Position numbers and translations under genes: made by a program. The notes beneath the pieces are model-generated. The model made no database searches. It was not told where the DNA came from and was given only the letters and a program-made list of their open reading frames with translations. 25,721 nucleotides of DNA from Perkinsus olseni (Eukaryota > Perkinsozoa > Perkinsida > Perkinsidae): contig JABANP010000638.1 of NCBI GenBank assembly GCA_013115135.1, positions 1 through 25,721 of the forward strand. Direction: 5' to 3'. Below are positions 1 to 9,161 of the stretch, piece after piece (position 1 is the first letter of the stretch; every line of letters begins with the position of its first letter).

Positions 1-66
1 GACTGATCCTAACTGAAGTACCAGATCTCCTTCTCGAAGAGACCCTGTCAACTTCATCAAGGTCCT

Positions 67-375
67 TTATTCAAGGACCGACTGGCGAATGAGGGACTTG
101 CCCATCGTGGCCTTGTCGATCTTCTCGAGCCTCTTGCTCAAGGTGGGCCATTGCGAAGATTTGCAGGCCTTGTCGTCGCCCTTCGATCTGGCCAGCAACT
201 TCGCCAGACCGTCCCCGATCGACTTCATTAGCAAGGCTACTGAGTCGAGTTTTATTGATTGTTGACCAATGTATCCGAATATGGTTTGTAGAACTCGACT
301 CAGTAGTCTTGTGTAGCGGGCAGGAGTATACTCACTATGGGCCTTCAAACCACTGCGAGTATACGTACACACCAA
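67..375 (-). CDS. Hypothetical C-terminal exon(s), unidentified gene
   Basis: An open frame of 102 codons ends in a stop at 67. Its last 60 residues are hydrophilic and Lys/Arg/Asp-rich and look like ordinary coding sequence. The upstream part is less convincing: on the minus strand a possible 3' splice site follows the tract ending ACTCGACTCAG near 237, so the real exon may begin there and the segment up to about 300 may be an intron. That possible intron is bounded by a perfect 15-bp inverted repeat (237-251 and 292-306). No family was recognised and no partner exons were found further upstream. It could also be a chance frame. Confidence 0.35.
   Translation of the reverse strand: MVCTYTRSGLKAHSEYTPARYTRLLSRVLQTIFGYIGQQSIKLDSVALLMKSIGDGLAKLLARSKGDDKACKSSQWPTLSKRLEKIDKATMGKSLIRQSVLE
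237..306. repeat. 15-bp perfect inverted repeat around 40 nt, possible intron with inverted ends
   Basis: CTACTGAGTCGAGTT (237-251) is the exact reverse complement of 292-306. On the minus strand the segment runs from a GT-starting candidate donor to a candidate acceptor ending CAG, so it could be a short intron with inverted terminal repeats, like intron 10 of the neighbouring glycosyltransferase gene. Confidence 0.5.
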
Positions 376-1307
376 TACTCAGTTGAGTAAGTGAGCGCAA
401 GATAGCAAGATATGGCTGCGACTGGTCTGTCGGTCAACACTCGACTGTGGATCGTCGCCGCGACCTGGGCCGCTAGCAGCGTCGAACTTTTAATTCACAC
501 GCGCTGTTCCGTGAATTTTTCTCGCGATTTTTCCTACAATGGAAATTGCACTAAAATGGAAATGCAGCGAACCACAACAAGGATAAACATTCACAATCCC
601 CAGCTTACCGGTAACAGATTCCTTCTTAAATCTTTGACCGTATTTCGTCATGCCATCTTCCGAGATACAACCTTCCAGAACGACCTAAAATAAAGTTTTC
701 CAATACGTGTACAGATGGCTACTGACAATGCGTGAGTAGGCCCGCTACCTACCGGCTGTGTTGTCTTCGCTTCGTTCTTAACCGAGAAACATTTACCCAA
801 GTTCGAGCCTCCGGTGAATCTAAGGTCAGACGCGAGCGTTGAAGGATTCACCACGCCGAGCTGCTCCACCCTCACCGTATCGCTCCGCCGTTAATCTTGT
901 CTTCAAACTTCCAGGCTTGATTGGTATTGTGGTACTGAAAGAGCTAAAAATAGCCTTCACTTTATTACTGCTGCCTCCACAGTACACCTTCGGTCCGCGC
1001 CTTCTACTATTAAGCATTTCGCAGTTCCATGGTACCAGTCAGACCAGACCAGTCATGACCAGGGGAGAAACTTCGAAATCGATTAACCGTTCCGCGCTTA
1101 TGTAGACATCGGAATCATGTTCCTCGCGCCCCCCAAAAAGACTTGATAAGTTCTGTATCGATCACTGGCCCTATACTCCAATGAGAAAAAAGTCAACGAA
1201 ACCAGTAATACTAGCGTTCTGGCAGCGCCAATAGGACACTCTCATGGCCATACTCGATAGTGCCAGTTGTATTGGATCACGTACGCGCAATATTTTAACA
1301 CGCCATT
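376..1307. other. Intergenic stretch, no supported gene
   Basis: Short overlapping frames exist on both strands but none shows a recognisable domain, a conserved motif or splice-site support. It separates the minus-strand hypothetical exon at 67-375 from the 3' end of the glycosyltransferase gene at 1308, so it should hold the latter's 3' UTR and terminator. Confidence 0.5.
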
Positions 1308-4300
1308 TCATCGTTTCCTTGCGAGAAGCTCAACGTAGTTGATGAAAGGTGTATCTCCAAGATCCCTCAGAGAAAAATTCCCGCATTCGAATGATACAAA
1401 ACCGTCAGAAGATAGGTTCACCCCGAGTGAATCACCCATGCTGATCGCGAATAAACCTACAGTGGCATCGTAGCAGCTATACAATAGTAGCTGGCTTCCC
1501 GAGGCACTATCAGCACAAAGCGTCTGGCCGCCGAGATCGCGTACCTCGATCCGAGTCTTCCCATCGAAGTCGACAAGAGAGAACTTCTGCTCTCCTCCAA
1601 CCTGATCACGGGGGGAAATTGATATCAAGACTTGCACGCATCAACCTAAGATTTCTTCAGCTGCCACAAAATGTACCTTTCCAGTGTCGCTATCAATCTC
1701 GCATGGCGACAACTCGAATTTGCCGTTCGCTGCAGTAAGGCATTCGCCACTCTGAACCTCCAATATCCCTCCTGTCTTATCATCAACCTAAGATACCACC
1801 ATGGACCGCACTGCAAAGAAGTGACCCTATCCAACCTTGAAGATTTGCCTGAAGTTGGGATTCTCACAATCCTCTAGCGTCACGTCAGTGCCCTTCGGTC
1901 GCTGCCCGCCAATGCAACCACTGCGGGTCTTCGCATAAGCGCCGGGAGCAATTTGCCTGAGAAATACAGAAAAATATCTCTACTAGGATTCGAACCAGGG
2001 ACCTCTTACAGTTGATGCGTAGCTTCATCCAGCTTAATCCATTGACTGGTGAAATCTCCCCAGGTACTGCAAACTCCTGTATATAACTGGCCTCCAATAG
2101 AGTCAATCGCTAGACATTGATCAGTGTTCCAATTTCTAACGAAAAACAACATTCGCCGGGATCGAACCCGTGCCTCGGCCTTACCGGAATGACGAGCAAC
2201 ATGTGTTAGTAAGAGTATCCCTATTCGCCCCATGCCACAGCTGGCCAGGCGATTGCTCCGAACAAGGCCTCAGTACTACCTTAGTGCCTGGCAAACTCCG
2301 AAATGAGCACGATAACTCCGCACACTCCTTTCAACGACCCGCAGATCATTCCTGCCCCCATAGAGACCTCAAAAACCAGTTTTCACCTCAGACGGTCAAT
2401 GCATGAGAGAAAAAGAACGAAGTCTAATTTTGCTCCCACCGAAAAAGAGCGAAAACTTGCCAACAACCCGCTGCAAAAAATCTGGCCGGGATTCGATCAC
2501 CATCGAGCAGATGAAATATCTTCACAAATCTGCGGCAGAACGAAAATCACAAAAATTCTTTCCCTCAGAAATGACTCTATCGAGCCACTGTCGCCCCCAG
2601 CCAGTTCACCGCCTCCAACCATTATCACCTCCCTTGCGCTCAATGCACATGTTGGTCCTCTCATCCTTTATGTGGAATACTTTATCGGGTACCAGACCAC
2701 CGTCGAAATATACCTTCTTAAATCTGAAGGCAACCAACAAGAATGAATCGATTCCTCATTGCTATCATTACGAACAATAGTCGCTAATTAGTTTCTGATG
2801 ATGAAATTTTGATTTATCATAATCATTTATTTACTGAACAGCTTCGGCGAGAACGATGATAAATCGATTCAGAATGAGAACATATCAATCACTCCCGCCA
2901 TCACTGCTTCGCTCGGAACACGAGAGCTACAATTTCCCCCCGTTTCCGGATACTGCACCGAAAAATTGCTCATTTTTCCACCACGAGGAACTCTCACCAC
3001 GTTGTGCACTAGCCGCTCCCTCACGCATGGAATGCCATAATCACTATTGCTTGCGATGCTTCAGCGATGCTTTTCTAATACACGCTTAGGACCCGAGTTA
3101 TGATCCCAATCGACGGATACGCTAGGCATTAGCTCTGTGCTAATAGCACAAAGCCCGTGCCGCGAACAGAAGGGGCCAGTTAAAGTACCGCGCGCCACGA
3201 AATTACCTCCGTAAGAACCACCCAAATGGCTTGCACTTCAGCCTTTCCTTAACCTCCAAGATATTGCCTGGTCAACATAAGATATTCTTCACTGTGCGCA
3301 AAAGATATCTTACTGATATCGGGACGGTCCTTGTACCGTAGTCCGCCCGGCGCGAATTGTGAGAACTCCGGATACGTCTCGAGTTTCTCAAGCCACTCAT
3401 CGTACCACGCCATAGCAGCACGGTACCTGATGCATTCGAATTTCGTGGCGCTCTAAAACAATATAAATCGTCACGCGCCACGAAAATACCTGTTGGTAGT
3501 AACCGCTCCTCCCGGTACTGTGTACTTAGCCCTTGTCTTCGGCCGACTGGACAACCTCCACATGTGCGCTACATAGGAATCCTGCGCGTTAACCTGAGGA
3601 TGAATAAAAACAATTTGACCATACCAAAACTTTCGTAACTAATCTCGTGACGATCCAACACCGAGCTCAGGTACGCAATTACAAAATGGTTAGAATTGCA
3701 GCGAAAGCGAAACCGGAAATCTCAGGAGCCAGTGGAACTTCACCCACAGTGCGAAAACACATTCCGCATTTTACACCGCCATTTGGCGAAAAAAACGGCG
3801 TTGGATTTTGCGTGAAAATCCAGGGGAGTCGAGTTTCGCCTCTCCCGTTATTACAATCTCCCCGCCGCACAACCATATCCGAAGACTTTGATCGATATTC
3901 TCTCCGCCCCAGCCGAGCATGTTCTCATCATATCCTCCCGTCTCATCCCACCACTTCTTAGACATCGCAAGCAGGCCACCGGACATGATCGGCACATACC
4001 TGATACATTGGCGTTGAGGAAATGCAAGAGAGCAAGATTACTACATATCGTCCGAAGTGAACCACTTGAAATCAGCATCCCAAGTCAGATAGCACTTTGA
4101 CATACCGCCTCCTCCGCGATGCTCTTCCCAAGTGTCGGGATCAAGATCAGTAATCGACGGCACGACGACTCCTGAAAATAGAAGGATAAAGTCAAGAAAA
4201 CGCAGCGCCATGATACGAGAACAGCAAATTCATCTGCGAAATCAGACGTGAATTTGGAAATTTCCTGCTGATTCACTTAAACGACTTTAGATCAGAAACG

Positions 4301-6890
4301 GAGATTTTCATACTCCGCCTCCTCAATGAAAACACAAACATGAACCTCCCCGCTTAATGCGAGGAGCGACGTAAGATATTGCATGATCATGAGGAACCGA
4401 AATCTACCCTTTCAAATCAACGGAAATGATAGTATTATTGACGCCTTCGTTATTACTCTTATAATTGCTCTTGATGAAATCGACGATCGGCTTATCCCAC
4501 CCTTCCGCAGGCTTCACATGGCAGTCCAAGAAGATGATGATATCACCAGTGGCAGCTGCAGCACCTGTGTGACACCATGTTCAACCTAAGAGTCTCTCCC
4601 TCAGACCATCACACAGCAAAGAGCAGTACAAGCTCACCAATTCTGTCGCGAAGTCTTTCAGGTATTACCTTTGCTCTTAGCGTTGATAAGACCAGTAAAG
4701 TGCTCATGACGTACCCAAGTGATTTTTAACCTGCAAAACAACCAGTAAATTACCGAAAAAACTAAAAATTACCGCAAAAAACAGTAAATTCCGGTAAAAA
4801 CTACTCGATGTCGCTTACTTTTCTTGTTGTTCGTCCGTCAAAAGTGTTCTCAGAGGCGGCGTGCTACCGTCATCAACAACAACCTGACACCATGCAGATC
4901 CTCGGACGTATCTTCACCATATAAATCAGAAGAAAATCCCAAATCGTAACAACATTGCGTGGTTGATTCGCAAATCTTCTCACTGAGTGCCGAAGACGCA
5001 TTCATATGTCCTGGGAAGCTACGTGAAGATTTTCCAATATCATCGTTCCTTTCCTAATTAGGAAAGAACCGCCGCTAACGCCGCTTGTTTTCAACCACTT
5101 AGTTTCGCCGTTCGACATCAAATCGGTGAGCCAGAACAGCCAGAATCGGACACTTCACCCCTCGTAGTCCTCGCGAAGCTTGATATCCGAGAATCGCAAT
5201 ATCGCACTACTTTCAATATAGTACTTTGGATGGCGATACGCACAATAAGCATTCGACCACGTGGCGATTGCGGTACGCTCAGCAACCCGAACTCAGATTC
5301 GTACGCGCTACTTTATGCTACTTCCGCACTTACAACCTCATGCAGGGAATACGCCGGTGTGAACTCATTAATTGACTGAGCAGTTTTAACCATAAATTCT
5401 CCTTCGTTAGCGCAGGGCAGAACCTGACATGACACTGGGGTAAATTCATCTAATTTCGCGGCCCGACACCGACAGAGCGCCGGAGGATGCGAAATTAAGG
5501 TCGTTTGCATCAAAGCTTGCTAAGGCGGAATTCCATACCATTTTTATACTTAAGAGATGGAACTAACCCTCATTCGATACCACATTTTGCGAAACTCATC
5601 CGGCTCAGAAATACCAGCAATCAATTACCACTGGTGATCTTGAAGAACCAAAATTTCGAGGTTCGTGCGCTTTACCCGTAGTAAGAACGCTTTCGCTTCT
5701 CGCATTAATAAGCTCATGCCCAAGCAGTATCAAACCGTGAAAACGCCATTCGGATTTTTACCGCAAGACAAGACCGACCTTCACGCGAGCGAATAAGTGA
5801 CGGATGCGAGTACCATTATGGACTCCCCGCCACCTCCCTCATATTACCACACTGATCTTAGGTTGAGCCATGAATCCGCCAGGCAAGGCTCCGCCGGGTT
5901 GGGCGAAATCTCCGGGACCTGAGTGAGCGTGAATACCAAGTTTTTCGTTACTCATATATTCCACGAACAAAAAATGAACTACATCGGTGTGAAATAAACT
6001 GCAAATAAACTACTTCGGAGTACACGGGCCGGTGGAATCGCTCAACAAGCGCATCCGAAAAACTGCCGATTATAACCTGAGCTTATCGAGATAATTTCCA
6101 TCGCTCATGCCACGACAGAAATGAGAGAAACCACTGAATTATTTCTACAAGTGGTCCAAGACAATACCATAAATTCCGATATTCACGAGCCGTCCTCATA
6201 ATGAAGCCAATCGAGCCATCTGACCGACCGATCGAAGACCCTGGACTACCTTTCTCCTTTTGCTTCGCTGCACCACCAGCCTGGACCTTCTCATCTCCCC
6301 TCAGTTTACCACCAGGCGCCAGCATGAAGACAGATTTCGCCCTGCTGTCCATCTCTGGGGTGACCATACTGTGGACTACTGCGCAAACTAGTACTTGTAT
6401 CAGATAAAATGCCTGAGCAGAAATAGTAGTTGAAAAAACACGCCAAAATTCACCGAAAACACTGAAATTTTCGGATCACCGAGCGGCGTAGTTTCCGGAA
6501 AATTTTTTGAGTTTTCATTATAATTTATCATGATGCCGAGGCTTTCAACCATATCCGAAGATCTGATTGTTCCGCTCATGCTTATTTACTTATGTTTCCA
6601 TACCACCAAGCTCGCCCCAAGTTCAACGTGAACTTACAATCAATCGCCAGAGGAAAGGGTATCGAGAAACGCTCGAGCTCCTCGCAAATATCAATGCCAA
6701 ACAAGCCAGCACCGAAAGACCCAAGGAAACGCCTGAGAAGACAAGAAGATTTAAGATGGGAAGGAATTGAAGACACCTTACCTAGCGTTATCCAACCCCA
6801 TCCGAACAGGAGAATGAGCGGTGGCATGGCGAACAGAGTCGCGCACCGCACCAGCGTCCTCTTCTTCTGCGAGACGTTGCCTTTGGCCAT
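1308..6890 (-). CDS. Polypeptide N-acetylgalactosaminyltransferase with ricin-type lectin domain, 18 exons
   Basis: Transfers GalNAc from UDP-GalNAc to Ser/Thr in Golgi proteins (mucin-type O-glycosylation). Exons: 6890-6782, 6378-6187, 5918-5848, 5423-5334, 4883-4819, 4730-4669, 4564-4457, 4171-4045, 3999-3855, 3593-3490, 3426-3314, 3267-3207, 2723-2629, 2287-2185, 2135-2010, 1956-1836, 1787-1677, 1601-1308. All have GT-AG borders and agreeing phases, giving 2097 nt and 698 residues. Seen: signal-anchor helix (about 14-36), short stem, GT2 start VVLPCANEGE (124), VDDGS (157), metal site DCH (210-212), WGGEN (305-309), third metal ligand in HMWR (333), CKPFGW before the lectin, then about 265 residues of beta-trefoil repeats (QLW, QCLAID, SQW motifs), twice the usual length. 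The loop before the PIMSGG motif is short. An in-frame ATG at 6929 would add 13 residues. The exon 2 donor (C/GTGAAT) and exon 14 acceptor are the weakest borders. Confidence 0.87.
1957..2009 (-). repeat. Intron 15 (53 nt) carrying a tR​NA T-arm/B-box-like motif
   Basis: Between the GTAAGAG donor and the TTTCTCAG acceptor lies GGTTCGAATCC, an exact Pol III B-box core with partial T-stem pairing around it. The same T-arm with flanking CCTAG occurs at 8076-8095 on the same strand. It is too short to be a tRNA and looks like a tRNA-derived fragment now used as an intron. Confidence 0.5.
2136..2184 (-). repeat. Intron 14 (49 nt) with a second B-box-like motif
   Basis: The GTAAGG donor is followed within 20 nt by GGGTTCGATCCCGG, again a B-box core with short pairing arms, then a T-rich tract and TTAG acceptor. 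The adjacent intron 15 has a related but different T-arm sequence. Confidence 0.45.
3136..3150. repeat. 1-nt-spaced palindrome inside intron 12
   Basis: TGTGCTA, one A, then TAGCACA; perfect 7-bp arms. It is the only such palindrome found within the glycosyltransferase gene and it lies in its longest intron (483 nt). Confidence 0.8.
3427..3489 (-). repeat. Intron 10 (63 nt) bounded by inverted repeats
   Basis: Just inside the GTA donor the minus strand reads TTTCGTGGCGC; near the 3' end it reads GCGCCACGAAA, the exact reverse complement (3441-3451 against 3475-3485). The first 16 nt of this intron also match the first 16 nt of intron 12 with one mismatch (GTAWTTTCGTGGCGCG). Terminal inverted repeats and shared sequence are features of mobile introns (introners). 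Confidence 0.6.
4000..4044 (-). repeat. Intron 8 (45 nt), similar to a second intron-like site at 7826-7880
   Basis: Its 3' half, CATTTCCTCAACGCCA followed by ATCAG, recurs on the same strand at about 7826-7862, again directly before a plausible 3' splice site. The similarity reaches about 35 nt with differences. Confidence 0.5.
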
Positions 6891-7372
6891 GACGAGGGGA
6901 AAGCAGTACAAACAGCTAGGATCAACCACGGATGCTGTTCACTACTAGGCACAATTCGCAAGATGGACAGTCATTACTGTCCATCATGGACAGTCATCGT
7001 CAATCTTACGGCGAAGAAGCAAAAAATATGAATACGCAGATTGGTTTGATTCTCATAAGTTGAGAGTTTGGTTGATTAAGGAGTGTGGGTACTTGGGCCT
7101 GATACTCGGTACACTCAGGTATCGTCCCCATCTCACAACTTCACGTCTCACAACTCAGTCGAGCTTTGACCTTGCCCAATAAATTGACCGCGAAAATAAA
7201 AAGGAAATATGTCAATTGGCCTGAACCTAATGCAATGGCACGTTGGTCCGTGTGAGCGTTTGACAGTCGGATCGCGTGGGGCTATCCCACACTACTCGCG
7301 TTGGGTATGCAGGAGCGAATACAATCAATACTCGAGCCAATCGCAGCAGATTTCCTCACGCTTAGCGTCATC
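6891..7372. other. 5' flank of the glycosyltransferase gene
   Basis: No supported gene. It should contain the promoter of the minus-strand gene that starts at 6890 (or 6929), but no TATA box or other core element stood out. A compact palindromic block lies at 6963-6994. Confidence 0.4.
6963..6994. repeat. Linked palindromes just upstream of the GalNAc-transferase start
   Basis: ATGGACAGT, its complement ACTGTCCAT and ATGGACAGT again follow one another. The last two are separated by a single C (6976-6994, 9-bp arms); the first two by four bases. It is an early member of the palindrome class that dominates the right half of the window. Confidence 0.85.
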
Positions 7373-7620
7373 AAATTCAATTCAATTCAATTCAAACTTT
7401 ATTGCCTGGGCATTACAAGCTCGAAGCTTATCGCCCATCACACGACCCGCGCAAGCGGATCCCGATATGGTTAGACCCAACCATAGAGCCTTGAAACAAC
7501 AGAGGTTAATGAATCTCTCATCATCAGCTCGGAGGCTCTTGAGAGGAACTTCGTCACAACTACGTCGTGCAGCCAGGGAAGGCGAGGAGGGAGGCATGCC
7601 ACACTGGGCAGCCTATTAGG
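7373..7620 (-). mobile_element. Possible 3' end of a non-LTR retrotransposon
   Basis: On the minus strand an open frame (stop at 7382) runs into AATAAAG (7403-7397) followed at once by about four tandem TTGAA units (7396-7373). A short pentamer repeat directly after an AATAAA-like signal is the usual 3' tail of several LINE clades. No reverse transcriptase motif is present, so only a 5'-truncated end would remain. Alternatively this is a host gene's last exon with a microsatellite. Confidence 0.35.
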
Positions 7621-7696
7621 CATGAGGGAGAAAGAAGGTGAAAAGAGGATTAAGTAGTCCCAGGACCAACAACTGCGATTGCGGAAACCCAGATGA

Positions 7697-8005
7697 TTAG
7701 ATGGTGAAAATTTGTGTAGAAAGGGAGGGCCCAACCAATACCGAGTCACCAGCAAGGGGGACGTATGGGTATGGCAGGTTCGATTTAGCGTCATCGTCAC
7801 TTGCCTTAAACGTCTCCATACGAGGCGTTTCTGATGATCGGTGCTGGCGTTGAGGAAATGTAAGTTGACAAGAGATAATGATTCTGGCGCTTCTTGCTTT
7901 TCTGAGTGTGCGTGCGTGCGAATTATCTGTCTTTGGCATACACTTACATGAAGCTGGGGTTCGCACCAGCCAGATTTGCTGAGCACCTTCGAGGAGGTCG
8001 CACAG
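7697..8005 (-). CDS. Possible two-exon C-terminal gene fragment, unidentified
   Basis: A last exon (about 7825-7697) encodes roughly 40 residues that look coding (Asp-rich start, then PYPYVPLAGDSVLVGPSL) and ends in a stop. It follows a good acceptor (ATCATCAG) with sequence like intron 8 of the GalNAc-transferase. A candidate upstream exon (8005-7948) ends at a strong donor GTAAGTG. Phases and further exons upstream could not be settled, because the region soon runs into tRNA fragments at 8076-8157. No family was recognised. It may be a truncated gene. Confidence 0.3.
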   Translation of the reverse strand: MCDLLEGAQQIWLVRTPASCKCMPKTDNSHARTLRKARSARIIISCQLTFPQRQHRSSETPRMETFKASDDDAKSNLPYPYVPLAGDSVLVGPSLSTQIFTI

Positions 8006-8075
8006 CTATTCAACAAGATTAAGTTCTTCTTCGTGAGATATGCGCAGAAACCATTTTTGGCGGAGAATTCCGAGC

Positions 8076-8110
8076 CTAGGATTCGAACCAAGGGTCTCGC
8101 ATGCGCTAGC
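8076..8110 (-). pseudogene. tRNA 3'-half fragment
   Basis: On the minus strand the segment reads GCATGCGAGACCC, then GGTTCGAATCC and a short acceptor-like tail, which is the layout of the anticodon 3' arm, variable loop and T-arm of a tRNA. The T-stem has a central mismatch and there is no 5' half. It abuts, head-on, the tRNA-Ser half on the other strand. Confidence 0.45.
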
Positions 8111-8115
8111 TGTTT

Positions 8116-8157
8116 CGTTGGGCTATGCCCGCGAGGGTTCGAATCCCTCAGGTGTCG
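8116..8157 (+). pseudogene. tRNA-Ser 3' half (truncated)
   Basis: Identical in its long variable arm (GGGC/GCCC), T-arm and 3' acceptor strand to the second half of the tRNA-Ser at 8578-8659, except that it keeps the standard TTCGAAT T-loop. The 5' half is missing because the 502-bp tandem duplication begins here. Confidence 0.85.
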
Positions 8158-8203
8158 TGTTTGCATCGTGGGCAGAAGGAACGTCGACAGGATTTGAAGG
8201 AAT

Positions 8204-8276
8204 ACCCGATGCAGGATTCGAACCTACGACCATCTGCTCCGTAGGCAGACATTCTATCCAGCTGAACTAATCGGGC
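8204..8276 (-). tRNA. tRNA-Arg (anticodon ACG), copy 1
   Basis: A 73-nt cloverleaf: acceptor GCCCGAT/ATCGGGT, D-stem GTTC/GAAT, anticodon stem TCTGC/GCAGA with loop CTACGGA, T-stem GTAGG/CCTGC with loop TTCGAAT. All stems pair when wobble is allowed. CCA is not encoded. No run of four or more T follows closely, so the Pol III terminator is unclear. Confidence 0.93.
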
Positions 8277-8435
8277 GATTGGGCGTTGTTTATTAACCCC
8301 TTCGGAGCCGAGGAGTGCGTCTTCGTCGCCGAGTAGCGAGGACTGTTCGAATCTGATCGATTGTGGGGGTCAGGAAGTCTTGTCTCGTATTGGACTTGGT
8401 CCCTTTTTGCATTGCTGTTGCCTCGTACTCCAATC

Positions 8436-8490
8436 ATCGGCAGGGCGGGACGAGTCGAGTTCGAAGACGCTTGGATGGAAAGCTGCAACC
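8436..8490. repeat. Dispersed repeat, copy 1 (others at 8938 and 19656)
   Basis: A 26-nt block beginning ATCGGCAGGGCGGGACGAG is identical here, in the second tandem unit and at 19656-19681, with weaker similarity for about 30 nt more. Role unknown. Confidence 0.7.
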
Positions 8491-8577
8491 GACCTGCGTT
8501 TGCGTGGTACCGTACACAGAATCTGTGTAGCGTACCATGGATAAATTGTATAGAGGTTGCTAAGCCGATCTGATTCA

Positions 8578-8659
8578 GACACTTTGGCCGAGTGGTTAAG
8601 GCGGCGGCCTGCTAAGCCGTTGGGCTATGCCCGCGAGGGTCCGAATCCCTCAGGTGTCG
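8578..8659 (+). tRNA. tRNA-Ser (anticodon GCT)
   Basis: An 82-nt class II tRNA: acceptor GACACTT/AGGTGTC, G discriminator, D-arm GCCGAGTGGTTAAGGC, anticodon stem GCGGC/GCCGT with loop CTGCTAA, variable arm GGGC/GCCC, T-stem GAGGG/CCCTC. Its T-loop is TCCGAAT instead of TTCGAAT, so the almost invariant pseudouridine-55 base, which is also part of the B-box, is changed. The gene may be weakly expressed or decaying; no other complete tRNA-Ser(GCT) is present here. Confidence 0.85.
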
Positions 8660-8705
8660 TGTTTGCATCGTGGGCAGAAGGAACGTCGACAGGATTTGAA
8701 GGAAT

Positions 8706-8778
8706 ACCCGATGCAGGATTCGAACCTACGACCATCTGCTCCGTAGGCAGACATTCTATCCAGCTGAACTAATCGGGC
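8706..8778 (-). tRNA. tRNA-Arg (anticodon ACG), copy 2
   Basis: Identical over all 73 nt to the copy at 8204-8276, lying 502 bp downstream in the second tandem unit. Convergent with the tRNA-Ser 46 nt away. Confidence 0.93.
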
Positions 8779-9079
8779 GATTGAGCTTTGTTTATTAACC
8801 CCTTCGGAGCCGAGGAGTGCGTCTTCGTCGCCGAGTAGCGAGGACTGTTCGAATCTGATCGTTTGTGGGGGTCAGGAAGTCTTGTCTCGTATTGGACTTG
8901 GTCCCTTTTTGCATTGCTGTTGCCTCGTACTCCAATCATCGGCAGGGCGGGACGAGTCGAGTTCGAAGACGCTTGGATGGAAAGCTGCAACCGACCTGCG
9001 TTTGCGTGGTACCGTACACAGAATCTGTGTAGCGTACCATGGATAAATTGTATAGAGGTTGCTAAGCCGATCTGATTCA

Positions 9080-9161
9080 GACACTTTGGCAGAGTGGTTA
9101 AGGCGGCGGCCTGGTAAGCCGTTGGGCTATGCCTGCGAGGGTTCGTATCCCTCAGATGTCG
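9080..9161 (+). pseudogene. Degenerate tRNA-Ser body with anticodon GGT
   Basis: Aligns along its whole length to the tRNA-Ser at 8578, but the anticodon loop is CTGGTAA (GGT, a threonine anticodon), the D-stem has GCA for GCC, the acceptor has a C-A mismatch, and the T-loop is TTCGTAT. Damage in three arms suggests a pseudogene. If charged with serine it would misread threonine codons. Confidence 0.75.

Larger units (their letters stand above)
8116..9119. repeat. Tandem duplication, two 502-bp units
   Basis: Units 8116-8617 and 8618-9119 are nearly identical over their whole length. Each carries a tRNA-Ser 3' half, a spacer, tRNA-Arg on the minus strand, an approximately 290-nt non-coding stretch and the 5' half of the next tRNA-Ser. 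A third, strongly diverged unit follows to about 9430 (tRNA-Arg-like sequence at 9258 and similar flanks). The breakpoint lies inside the tRNA-Ser, so duplication by recombination between tRNA-Ser copies is likely. The open frames in it repeat with the unit and are not considered genes. Confidence 0.9.

Noticed and set aside
2303..2780. Plus-strand open frames of 125-147 codons
   Set aside because: They overlap each other and lie antisense to an exon and introns of the minus-strand gene; no domains.
3084..3139. Possible extra exon of the GalNAc-transferase between exons 12 and 13 (ELMPSVSVDWDHNSGP frame)
   Set aside because: Its end phase does not fit the next exon, while exon 12 joins directly to 2723 in phase and gives the family's WFL-Y-D spacing.
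4404..4456. Exon 7 read through to a later donor near 4407
   Set aside because: The later donor gives the wrong phase; the donor at 4456 (GTAATAAC) gives the exact family spacing from GW to VVxP.
7471..8166. 231-codon minus-strand frame
   Set aside because: It spans a likely intron with good splice signals and a tRNA fragment; composition is odd. Smaller exons in another frame fit better.
8361..9075. Identical 70-residue open frames on the plus strand and their antisense counterparts
   Set aside because: They repeat only because the 502-bp unit is duplicated; composition is not protein-like and no motif is seen.
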